In this document: piece by piece, positions 56,700-64,000 of the stretch
Layout of the letters: the number at the start of each line of letters is the position of its first letter
How positions within the stretch are numbered: the stretch's first letter is position 1
Assembly (NCBI RefSeq): GCF_000427295.1
Contig: NZ_ATNM01000099.1
Location: forward strand, 1 to 64,000
DNA length: 64,000 nt
DNA from: Cyclobacterium qasimii M12-11B
GTDB taxonomy: Bacteria > Bacteroidota > Bacteroidia > Cytophagales > Cyclobacteriaceae
Reading direction: 5' to 3'
Translations under genes and position numbers: made by a program
Notes under the pieces: generated by a model
The model's database searches: none
Told to the model about the DNA's origin: nothing
Seen by the model: the letters and a program-made list of their open reading frames with translations, nothing else

Positions 56700-58007
56700 T
56701 TATTTTCTTTTATAACTTGATTTTTCACTTGTTCCATCTGGATTTACAAACTCAAAAGTGTAATTGCCATCAGTATCCCAACCGTAATTTATTTTATGGA
56801 TTTGTGAACTCACTTTATAGGTCAAGTTAAATTGCTGGGAATTAGGGTTTTCAAAACCAATGATTTCTGCCCCACGTAATGGTCTCAAATCAGGTCTTAC
56901 ACCTCTTGTTTTTGCTTGTGGCATTATTTCATTTTCGGGGGCTTTTGTTCGAGGGTTTATCTCAACTTTGCCCTTCATTGCAGCAATTAAATAGGGGTAT
57001 TCTTTTACAGCGTGGTATTGATAGGTACTGTCTGAAGTAAATCGGCCTAAATTCTCATCCAACTCCTCTGTCGTTTCACCATACACAGCAAAGCCATCTA
57101 AGGCATAAGCAATGGGCTTGTCCTCTCCAACTTTAGATTGTAAGTGCGTTGGAGCTAAGTGGTAATGGTAATCATCTGCTCGTCCACAATGACCGCCCCA
57201 ATTGTCAAGTTCCCCAATCGCATTGGCATCTTCACCTCGATTATTGAGCGGATTAAAAATAGGAATGCCGTTTGCTGCAATGGCAATGGCCCCTTTCATG
57301 AAATTGTCTTTTGTGGACATTGGATTTTCAGCCAATTCAGGCTGCAAAGGAATAGCCCAGGCATTTTTACCCGAATAATCATGGTTAATAGGAACTTGTT
57401 GCTGCCAATTGGTAATCCCTACCATCATTTTGTGGGCTGGAATACCATCTGACTCGATATAAAAATAATTGTCATCATGCCTTGTACTAACCTTGTCAAA
57501 AGATCCAAATACAGCTTCTAAAAATGGAAGCTTATTGGCAGCCATTTTTTGTAAAGCTTTAGAAGATTGTGTGTTTGCACAGCCCATAATTAAAAACAGG
57601 ACACCAATAAAACTTGTGGCCAGAAAAGGCTTTTTTGTCTCCTTTTTCAGGTTAAAAACTGAAAGTGCTACCATTGCTATCCCTATTATTAGCAACAAAT
57701 TTGAATAGTCAAATGGCTTGCTAACCTGGCTTTCTTCCGTCGCGTTCAATTGACTGATAAGACGCACTCTTTCTGTAATATAGTTTTGCTCCTGAGCTTT
57801 AAAGTCAGCAAAATTGAAAGTGAGCACTTCATGATTTTCATCGCTTAAATACACCGTTTCTCCTTCTTTCATAATGAAATCGCCTTTAATCGCTTCATTA
57901 CTATTCACAAAGTGCCAATCTTTTGTTGGTGTGCCGTGCCCCCCTTCGTGGGCAAAAGTTTGATAGGTGATTAGATGTAGGGCAAATAAGAAAAAAAGCT
58001 TTTTCAT
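56700..58007 (-). CDS. YHYH protein with internal lipobox
   Basis: 435 residues. Signal peptide (1-19), then a His-rich start (HEGGHG) and a short beta domain (about 30-80, DWHFVNSNEAIKGDFIMKEG) that resembles SHD1-like domains. A membrane helix follows (about 103-119) and then KKPFLATSFIGVLFLIMGC, which looks just like a lipoprotein signal with Cys at residue 143. The YHYH domain follows, with DDYHYHLAP at 278-286 and IAYALDGFAVYGE. YHYH proteins are secreted proteins with no known activity. The layout suggests that two genes have fused. Last gene of a five-gene operon, seven bases after the PEBP gene. Confidence 0.85.
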   Translation of the reverse strand: MKKLFFLFALHLITYQTFAHEGGHGTPTKDWHFVNSNEAIKGDFIMKEGETVYLSDENHEVLTFNFADFKAQEQNYITERVRLISQLNATEESQVSKPFDYSNLLLIIGIAMVALSVFNLKKETKKPFLATSFIGVLFLIMGCANTQSSKALQKMAANKLPFLEAVFGSFDKVSTRHDDNYFYIESDGIPAHKMMVGITNWQQQVPINHDYSGKNAWAIPLQPELAENPMSTKDNFMKGAIAIAANGIPIFNPLNNRGEDANAIGELDNWGGHCGRADDYHYHLAPTHLQSKVGEDKPIAYALDGFAVYGETTEELDENLGRFTSDSTYQYHAVKEYPYLIAAMKGKVEINPRTKAPENEIMPQAKTRGVRPDLRPLRGAEIIGFENPNSQQFNLTYKVSSQIHKINYGWDTDGNYTFEFVNPDGTSEKSSYKRK

Positions 58008-58014
58008 TTGTAAA

Positions 58015-58620
58015 TCATTTATTGGAATCTGTAAAAGTTAAGGTTGTCCTGTCAATTACCTTAACACCAGAAATGGCTTTCATTAATGTTTCCAAATCAA
58101 CATCCAGAGAATTTGATGTAGGAAGTGATTTTGGCATTTCTGACAAGGCAAATAGCGCAATAGTATACGTATGTTCTCCTGGTCCGTGAGAACAAGGTGA
58201 AGTGTAAGATATGGCTGTCCCGTCCTTATTGGATCCCATATACCAATTTGGGTTGTTAGCCATTTTATATGGAATTTCAGAGACAGATGGATTGATACCC
58301 CATAAAAGTAAGTATGAATTTATTACAGTTTTATCATCTTTTTTAGGGTAATGGTACATAACTATAGCTAAAGAATTTGTGCCTTCAGGTACATTAGTCC
58401 AGGATAGGGGTATAGAATTTTCTATATCATTTACTTTTTTTTCACATTTATAATCTTCTAATAATTTTCCATTATCCACAGCTTTGCTATTCAATTTAAA
58501 ATCTGGGTTAATGGTTTTAAAATCATCGTAATTATAAAAAGAAGCTTCTTTTTTAGTATTACAAGAATTCCCGAATGATAAAATTAAGATTGTTACAATA
58601 AATACGAGATTATTCTTCAT
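58015..58620 (-). CDS. YbhB/YbcL-type PEBP lipoprotein
   Basis: 201 residues. A hydrophobic N-terminus ends in SFGNSC (Cys 20), a likely lipobox. The PEBP/RKIP fold is shown by IPLSWTNVPEGTNSLAIVMYHY, LWGINPSVSEIP and ISYTSPCSHGPGEHTYTIALFAL, which carries the conserved ligand-pocket residues (SPC..GPGEH). Bacterial PEBP proteins bind small anions or phosphorylated ligands, and their role is unclear. Here the protein is probably a periplasmic or surface lipoprotein within the operon. Confidence 0.88.
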   Translation of the reverse strand: MKNNLVFIVTILILSFGNSCNTKKEASFYNYDDFKTINPDFKLNSKAVDNGKLLEDYKCEKKVNDIENSIPLSWTNVPEGTNSLAIVMYHYPKKDDKTVINSYLLLWGINPSVSEIPYKMANNPNWYMGSNKDGTAISYTSPCSHGPGEHTYTIALFALSEMPKSLPTSNSLDVDLETLMKAISGVKVIDRTTLTFTDSNK

Positions 58621-58659
58621 TTTGATATTGCTATCCTTTGTTCCTTTATAATTATGTTA

Positions 58660-59679
58660 TTAATTAACGATATATCGTACTAATACTTCGTTGTCTAAAA
58701 CGACATTGGTAGACCAAATAAATTGGGCATCCTTTTTAGAATCGTCAAAAATTGAAGTAAAGTTGGTGTAGGATGGTTTATTATCTACGCCAATGGTTCG
58801 ATTGCTAAAGGTGGTAGCATTAGGCCAATTAGAATCATCAAAATCAGTTTTCATCCAATCAGTAGGAACCTCCCAATGTAAGGCATAAAAAGAGGACCCA
58901 TCCTGACCTCCTTCTGTACTACAGTTTTTAGAATACCTGTAATTGCCTTCTTCTGATACACAGCCTAAATCTACAATTGGAGCCGTGTAAAAGGTTTGTG
59001 CCTTCCAATTTTCATCAGTTGCAGCAATGATATTGTTTTGAGCATCTTTAATTACGGCCACCATTCCACCATCTCCAGCATGAAAGGGCTTGCCCCTATT
59101 GGCTTCACAACCAACACCAAGGTGTTCTTCCCAATCCACTAATTTCATTGCCACTGTAAATGGTTTTTTAGCTTTAAACCTTACAATACTCGAATTAAAC
59201 TCAGTAAATGGAACCTTGTCTTTTCCAACAGGAATACCATTCACATACATTTCAAAGTAATTATCAGCAAAAATATAGGCTGTGTAAAGATCGCCTTCCT
59301 GGTCAATTACTATGCTATTGGATTCGTCATAATGGGATAAAGCTTCTTCTGCGGTTTTATAGGTTATTCCCTCGCAAGAATTAAATAAATCTGCGGCAAA
59401 AGGAAATTCACTGTTCGTATAGTTGGTTTCAGCAGGAACAATCCACTCTTTCTGATCGGTAGAAGTGATTTTTCCAACATCCGTTTTTCTACCCCGCTCA
59501 CAGGAATAAATAGCTTCAGATATCGTGGTTGCTATTCCTTGAGTAATACTTGCCGTTCCATTATAAGCTGAAATTGACGTAGTTTCTACGTTTTCATTTG
59601 ATGTTGTTTTTGTTTTTCGATCTGCACATCCCACTGTCAATGTCAGCATTAGGAATAAAAGGAAATAGTGATTCATCAT
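58660..59679 (-). CDS. Unrecognised lipoprotein with many Cys and Trp
   Basis: 339 residues, lipobox LTLTVGC (Cys 18). I cannot name the family. The protein begins after the lipid anchor with a Ser/Thr/Asn-rich linker, then AIYSCERGRKTD and FPFAADLFNSCEGITY. A central region resembles a carbohydrate-binding-like beta-sandwich (YTAYIFADNYFEMYVNG, FKAKKPFTVAMKLVDWEEHLG). The C-terminus has ALHWEVPTDWMKTDFDDSNW and QFIWSTNVVLDNEVLVRY. At least five Cys outside the lipobox are placed as if in disulfides, which would fit the neighbouring thioredoxin-fold genes. Confidence 0.7.
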   Translation of the reverse strand: MMNHYFLLFLMLTLTVGCADRKTKTTSNENVETTSISAYNGTASITQGIATTISEAIYSCERGRKTDVGKITSTDQKEWIVPAETNYTNSEFPFAADLFNSCEGITYKTAEEALSHYDESNSIVIDQEGDLYTAYIFADNYFEMYVNGIPVGKDKVPFTEFNSSIVRFKAKKPFTVAMKLVDWEEHLGVGCEANRGKPFHAGDGGMVAVIKDAQNNIIAATDENWKAQTFYTAPIVDLGCVSEEGNYRYSKNCSTEGGQDGSSFYALHWEVPTDWMKTDFDDSNWPNATTFSNRTIGVDNKPSYTNFTSIFDDSKKDAQFIWSTNVVLDNEVLVRYIVN

Positions 59680-59720
59680 TTGAAGTTTTAATTATTGTAC
59701 TAAATAATATTCGGCTGGCT

Positions 59721-60398
59721 TTACCCAATTTTTACCGGACAGCCAATGGCTTTAGTAAAGTTAGGGTCTGGTTTTGAGCCATTTTCTAAGGCTTCAATAG
59801 CTTTTTCTACGTATTTGACTTTAACATCATCTGCAGATTGTGCATTGTCATCTATCGTTCCTATGTATTGAACTTTACGTTCGCTATCTAATAAAAACAC
59901 ATGTGGAGTTCTTACGGCACCATATTTTGGGAAAATCTCATGTTTTTCATCAGCTAAATAGGGGAAAGGAAAGTCTTTTTCTTTCGCTCTTATTTGCATG
60001 GCTGCAAAATTTTCCGTCTCATTGTTCTCATTTACGTTAGGGTTAATGGCGATTACTGGATAACCTTTTGAAGAATAGGTATTGTGTAAAGCGATTAAGC
60101 GATCCTCATACATTTTTGAGAAGGGACAACCATTGCATGTAAATACTACAATGTATCCTTTGGCCTCTTCGTAATTGGCCAATGAAACCATGGTCCCATC
60201 TACATTTTTAAGATTGAAATCAGTGGCAACTTCTCCAATTTTATATCCACCAACTTCTTCTAAAGTTTTTGTTTGCTCTGGATTATGACCACCACGAGGA
60301 GGACCTTTTCTTTCACCACCTTTTGATTTGTTATTACAAGAGGTTAATAATCCGGCAGTTAAAACTACGAGTACTAAAAGATGACTAAATTTTCTCAT
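59721..60398 (-). CDS. Thioredoxin-fold (peroxiredoxin-like) lipoprotein
   Basis: 225 residues. Lipobox LLTSC (Cys 21), a Lys/Gly/Pro-rich linker, then an AhpC/TSA-like domain: GEVATDFNLKNVDG and the active-site region VVFTCNGCPFSKMYEDR with Cys 88 and Cys 91 as a CxxC. PVIAINPNVNENNE, FPYLADEKHE, GAVRTPHVFLLD (cis-Pro Thr-Pro) and YIGTIDDNA complete it. Expected to reduce disulfides or peroxides outside the cytoplasm. The start overlaps the end of the TlpA-like gene by 1 base. Confidence 0.88.
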   Translation of the reverse strand: MRKFSHLLVLVVLTAGLLTSCNNKSKGGERKGPPRGGHNPEQTKTLEEVGGYKIGEVATDFNLKNVDGTMVSLANYEEAKGYIVVFTCNGCPFSKMYEDRLIALHNTYSSKGYPVIAINPNVNENNETENFAAMQIRAKEKDFPFPYLADEKHEIFPKYGAVRTPHVFLLDSERKVQYIGTIDDNAQSADDVKVKYVEKAIEALENGSKPDPNFTKAIGCPVKIG

Positions 60399-60922
60399 TA
60401 TTTAATTAATTTTTGAATTTCATTTTCTAAATCTTCAAGGCTCTCAAAGGCACGCTCATGAAATGAGCGATTCTTGTTATTGAAAATAATTGTAAAAGGA
60501 ATTGCTCCTGACCAATTAGGATCAATTTTATCAATCCAACTATTCGAATCAGGATCGTCTAATAGGATCACTTTAGATGAAATATTTTTGTCTTTTAAGA
60601 AAGGTTTCAATTTTGTTTCTATGTCCTTTTGAAAATCAAGACTTACCAAGAGTACATCTGCATTTGGGTTCTTTTTCGCATATGCCTCAATAATGGGCAA
60701 TTCCTTTACGCAAGGAGCACACCACATCGCCCAAAAATTCACTATTTGAGGCTTTTCTGAATCCGTATACAATAACGGCTCAAGAGTTGTAAAGTCATGA
60801 ACTGTAATGATGTCTGTATCATTTTGGTTTAATGCTACCTTTACCTCACTGCTATTACTACTGCAACCCGTATAAAATAATGAAACACATAACCATAATA
60901 TTAAACCGTTTTTTTGTGTCAT
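60398..60922 (-). CDS. TlpA-like thioredoxin lipoprotein
   Basis: 174 residues. Lipobox FYTGC (Cys 20). The thioredoxin motif is in IVNFWAMWCAPCVKELPIIEAY (WCAPC, Cys 68 and 71), with ILLDDPDSNSWIDKIDP and the cis-Pro region GAIPFTIIFN. TlpA/ResA-type proteins keep extracytoplasmic Cys reduced, for example in cytochrome or copper-site assembly. Its ATG overlaps the stop of a 58-codon frame upstream (ATGA). Confidence 0.88.
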   Translation of the reverse strand: MTQKNGLILWLCVSLFYTGCSSNSSEVKVALNQNDTDIITVHDFTTLEPLLYTDSEKPQIVNFWAMWCAPCVKELPIIEAYAKKNPNADVLLVSLDFQKDIETKLKPFLKDKNISSKVILLDDPDSNSWIDKIDPNWSGAIPFTIIFNNKNRSFHERAFESLEDLENEIQKLIK

Positions 60923-61095
60923 CTTTTTAAATACTTCAACTGTTTGGATGCTATTTTAATGATAATATTCGATTGATACTCATGGTCCTTTTCCGCCAAG
61001 GATTTATATAAAGCGGTGCGACTTTCCACACCCCCCAAAGAAGTGAGATCGCAATGCTCAAGCAGGACTGTATCTGCCAAAAACCAAATGCGCAT
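60919..61095 (-). CDS. Possible small ORF coupled to the TlpA-like gene
   Basis: 58 codons, starting MRIWFLADTVLLEHCDLTS and ending KQLKYLKR. Its TGA overlaps the ATG of the TlpA-like gene as ATGA, the usual pattern of translational coupling. I recognise no family. In the same frame, just upstream of an in-frame TAA, lies a short reading MKQVIIKKLTHVEINGNK, so this could also be a decayed longer gene. No signal peptide or lipobox is obvious, unlike the rest of the operon. Confidence 0.4.
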   Translation of the reverse strand: MRIWFLADTVLLEHCDLTSLGGVESRTALYKSLAEKDHEYQSNIIIKIASKQLKYLKR

Positions 61096-61979
61096 TTGTT
61101 AAACGAACCCTTTTAAGGCAGTAAGCACACATTTATTGCCGTTTATTTCTACGTGGGTTAATTTTTTAATAATGACCTGTTTCATACTATTTGTTTTATG
61201 ACTTGGTGGTGTAATGGTATTAAAATAAAATAGTATCTATAAAAGGAATCGACAATCTTGAAGATTTTACCGACAGGGTGTATCATTTTATCTCTTAAAA
61301 TTTTTAAGAATTTATCAAAAGTCATATTATAATTTAGACCTGAATTATGCTGTTTAGCCATTTTTATGATTCATATTAAAAAATTTGCTGACATGCATTC
61401 AGTGTCGAGTAAGAAAAAGGTGGCAGCCAGAACCACTCAGCCTGGAACGAAGACCACCCCTACACCAACTCCAAAATGCATAACCTCACCAATAATTACA
61501 CTTTATCAAAAAGTCTTCAATAGAAACCTTGGAACACCTAGGTCTTAGATTTTTTAAAACCTCAAAAATCAATGAAGGAGGGACTAAAAAGCGATACTAA
61601 AAAATCAATTCGTCCGCTTTTTATTAATTTTACTGCCACTGAATTATCCAACAAAACCATTCCAATACCTCATGTTCAGGTAAATTTTACAATTCGTTTT
61701 TTTGTAACGAGTTTCTGGAATCAACATAGTCTACGTCAATCACATAGCGTCTTTTACTAGCAGATATTTTAAACCTGGCTATTAACCATTTTTTTGGTGA
61801 TTTTTATCTTCAATCTCATCTTATAAATAGGCTACAATGGATTACGGTAAGAAGCGTTGCACATTTCAAAGTGTAAAACCGGTACAAACCCACCGATTAA
61901 ATGTTGTTTTGCTCAAATATAGCCCTCTCAGTGCAATGATTTTTACCACGTTTTAGCGCTATTGTTCTTCCATTAGTTA
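61096..61979. other. Intergenic region, possibly decayed
   Basis: About 880 bases. Plus-strand frames of 60 and 62 codons have no motif. On the minus strand several short coding-like pieces in different frames occur around 61600-61760, interrupted by stops, which could be a gene remnant. It should contain the promoter of the operon 60922 to 56700, but no clear TAnnTTTG with -33 TTTG is seen. Confidence 0.4.
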
Positions 61980-63230
61980 TTAATCCTTTATTTCTGGTAT
62001 TGAAAATGAAAAAGTAGAACCTATATTTTGTTCACTCTCTACCCAAATTTTTCCTCCGTGTTTTTCAACAAATTCTTTACATAACATTAAGCCTAGACCT
62101 GTTCCATTTTCATTTTCTGTTCCTACTGTTGTTATGTTTTTATCTAAACGAAATAAATCACCAAACCTATCTTTTGGTATTCCTATCCCCGTATCTTTTA
62201 TCGAAATTTCTACGAAACTACTGTTGGTTTGTTTTTTCGATGTGATTATAACAAGACCGTTCTTGGCTGTAAATTTTATTGCATTCGAAATTAAATTTCT
62301 AAACACAGTACTGACCATATTACTATCGGCATATATCACTTCATTTTCTGATATATCATTCACAATTTTAATGTCTTTTTTATCCGCTTGTCCTTTAAAG
62401 TTAATTGCGATTTCAAATAGCAATGTTTTTAAATCCAATTTTTCAGGAGAGTACTTCATTAAACCAGTTTGTGATGTTGCCCATGTCAATAAATTTTCCA
62501 ACAACTTAAAAACATTATTCGCACTTTCGTACACAGTTTCTATAATCTCTTCTCTCTCTTTGTCATCATAGCTCTTTGGATCATTTATTAGAACCCCTAA
62601 TAAACCGAGAATGGCAGTAAACGGACTTCTTAAATCATGAGCAATTATAGAAAAAAATTTATCTTTTGTTGCATTCAGTTCTGTAAGTTTTTCTCGATAT
62701 TTGGCCTGTTTAATTTCCAAAGCCTTTCGCTCTGTATTGTCAATTAGAATTACTAAATAATTATTATCTATACATTTATTAATGGTTACTTCTAACCAAA
62801 TTTGAATATCATTTCTAACTAATGATAGTTCAAAACTATTCTTCAGATAACCTTTTTTTGCAAGTTCGAAATGATCATAAAACTCAGACATTGACGAACG
62901 TTCTAACATTGTAACAAATGGGTGGCGCAATAAATGATCTCTTCGTCTTTGAAAAATATCCGTTGCTTTAAGATTAATTTGTTGAATTATAGCCTTTTGA
63001 TCGAGTACTAAATATCCAACTGGTGCCAAATTAAAAAGACTGAAATAGTTGGAGTTAGATTTTTCTATTTCGATCCGTTTTTCTACCAATTCTCTATTTT
63101 GCAACTCTAATTCAATTTGATGGACCTGCAATTCCTCAATTAGTTTTTTCATTTCTAATTGAGTTAGCTCTGAATCATCAATTGGCTTTTGAATTAGAAT
63201 TTCAGACGCTTTTTTTCTTAAATTATCCAT
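61980..63230 (-). CDS. PAS-domain sensor histidine kinase
   Basis: About 416 residues from the Met at 63230; the frame is open 21 codons further up, overlapping the next gene. An N-terminal coiled coil (QVHQIELELQNRELVEKR) leads to a PAS domain (about 60-185, FNLAPVGYLVLDQ). Then comes the dimerisation region with the phospho-accepting His at about residue 198 (FFSIIAHDLRSPFTAILGL), and the HATPase with N box (VFRNLISNAIKFT), G1 (DTGIGIP) and G2 (GTGLGLMLCKEF). No membrane segment, so a cytoplasmic sensor. No response regulator in the window. Confidence 0.92.
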   Translation of the reverse strand: MDNLRKKASEILIQKPIDDSELTQLEMKKLIEELQVHQIELELQNRELVEKRIEIEKSNSNYFSLFNLAPVGYLVLDQKAIIQQINLKATDIFQRRRDHLLRHPFVTMLERSSMSEFYDHFELAKKGYLKNSFELSLVRNDIQIWLEVTINKCIDNNYLVILIDNTERKALEIKQAKYREKLTELNATKDKFFSIIAHDLRSPFTAILGLLGVLINDPKSYDDKEREEIIETVYESANNVFKLLENLLTWATSQTGLMKYSPEKLDLKTLLFEIAINFKGQADKKDIKIVNDISENEVIYADSNMVSTVFRNLISNAIKFTAKNGLVIITSKKQTNSSFVEISIKDTGIGIPKDRFGDLFRLDKNITTVGTENENGTGLGLMLCKEFVEKHGGKIWVESEQNIGSTFSFSIPEIKD

Positions 63231-63237
63231 TAATATT

Positions 63238-63999
63238 TTATTTAATTTCTTCAAAGATTGTTGCAAACAATCCCTTTTCGGGAGAATATGCATTCACCTT
63301 ATATCTCTTTTTTAACGGCTGTGAAAAATGCTCAAAAATAAGTTGTTCACCGGTTAAAGCTACATGTCCATATTTTTCAATCCACTCATTTTCAATTTCT
63401 GGTATAATATGTTTGATTGTTTCTCCAATAACATTTTCTTTTTGCAAACCCGTTAATTTTTCAAAACTTTCATTGATGTCAATAAATTTGTAATCAATAG
63501 GGTTTCCTTTTTTATCAAGTATAATTTCGTGAAAAGCAAAGCCGTTTGAAATGTTCTGAAATATTGAACGGTAAAGATTAATATTGAGATTAAGTTTTTC
63601 TTTTGCTTGTATTCGGAGTAAAACCATAGCAAATTTTGCGGCAAATCTTTTAACAATAGATATATCATCTTCATTAAAGTCAGTAGATTTATCAAATAAA
63701 ACAATTTGCCCTAATAACTCAACATCAGAATAAATCGGGACGGACATATAATTATTCCAATTTATATCATTATCTTCTATTTTATATTCTTTTCTAAATT
63801 CATTAATATCATTGGATATAAAGATTTTTTTCAGATTAAATCTTACATTACAAAAACAAGAGGCTTCAGACTTGTCATAAATATTATTGCAATTATTGCT
63901 TATTATACAACTTCTCCCGGCATTTGCCAACACTATTCTTTCGGTTTTATCTTCATTGTTGATAGCTATATAACCATTTTTACATGAAATTAATTTCAT
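63238..63999 (-). CDS. GAF-PAS sensor protein, truncated by window edge
   Basis: At least 253 residues, open to the end of the window, so its start is not certain. A GAF-like domain (about residues 20-115, with NWNNYMSVPIYSDVELLGQIVLF) is followed by a PAS domain (about 130-253, IFQNISNGFAFHEIILDKKG, FIDINESFEKLTGLQKENVIG). It stops at FATIFEEIK, the point where many hybrid sensors continue into the next module, and the PAS kinase starts 7 bases on. Either a sensor subunit upstream of the kinase, or the front half of one long kinase split by a frameshift. Confidence 0.8.
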   Translation of the reverse strand: MKLISCKNGYIAINNEDKTERIVLANAGRSCIISNNCNNIYDKSEASCFCNVRFNLKKIFISNDINEFRKEYKIEDNDINWNNYMSVPIYSDVELLGQIVLFDKSTDFNEDDISIVKRFAAKFAMVLLRIQAKEKLNLNINLYRSIFQNISNGFAFHEIILDKKGNPIDYKFIDINESFEKLTGLQKENVIGETIKHIIPEIENEWIEKYGHVALTGEQLIFEHFSQPLKKRYKVNAYSPEKGLFATIFEEIK

Positions 64000-64000
64000 T

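Noticed and set aside
61366-61760. Plus-strand frames of 60 and 62 codons
   Set aside because: Low-complexity Thr/Pro/Lys composition, no motif, no start signals; likely chance frames in an intergenic or decayed region.
1-64000. CRISPR array, prophage, integrase or insertion sequence
   Set aside because: No spaced direct repeats of CRISPR type, no transposase or integrase frame and no phage structural genes were seen in the window.

Overview
The window looks like a chromosomal piece of a free-living member of the Bacteroidota, most likely order Cytophagales and probably family Cyclobacteriaceae. The signs are a type IX secretion cargo with a gliding-motility-type C-terminal domain beside a PorP/SprF protein, promoter boxes of the Bacteroidota TTTG / TAnnTTTG type, very few Shine-Dalgarno sequences, many TTG and GTG starts, and the gene families present. 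The family-level placement is inference.

Layout. 1-2300: sparse DNA with a YHS-domain protein, one copy of a hairpin repeat and tRNA-Arg(ACG). 2305-9277: an outer-membrane barrel, sigma-54 (rpoN) coupled to a PAP2-like membrane protein, asnS, a glycosidase-like lipoprotein and a small membrane protein. 9770-13939: an efflux operon (adaptor, MacB/FtsX-type permease, TolC) with no ATPase gene. 14137-17008: a methyltransferase, wecB and yaaA. 17012-23238: a 1698-residue type IX secretion cargo divergent from a PorP/SprF gene. 23251-31289: M48 protease, PhyH dioxygenase, an unrecognised protein, a phosphoesterase, gpsA with a glycerolipid acyltransferase, and a polyprenyl diphosphate synthase. 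31539-46882: the complete division and cell wall (dcw) cluster in the order mraZ-rsmH-ftsL-ftsI-murE-mraY-murD-ftsW-murG-murC-ftsQ-ftsA-ftsZ, starting with a clear MraZ operator. 46886-53218: housekeeping and secreted genes. 53889-60922: a tandem-domain esterase and a five-gene operon of predicted lipoproteins (two thioredoxin-fold proteins, an unrecognised protein, a PEBP/YbhB protein and a YHYH protein). 61980-64000: a PAS histidine kinase and a GAF-PAS protein cut by the window edge.

A striking general feature is that seven genes, four of them normally essential (ftsI, murG, ftsZ, polyprenyl synthase), are split by eight single-base indels, all in or beside short A-runs of the coding strand. 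In each case the downstream frame continues the conserved protein. I annotate them as single genes and regard sequencing error as the likeliest cause, with RNA polymerase slippage as an alternative to test.

The best candidate for an undescribed system is the lipoprotein operon at 56700-60922. The dispersed hairpin repeat (586-631 and 9429-9477) is the clearest structure not explained by genes.
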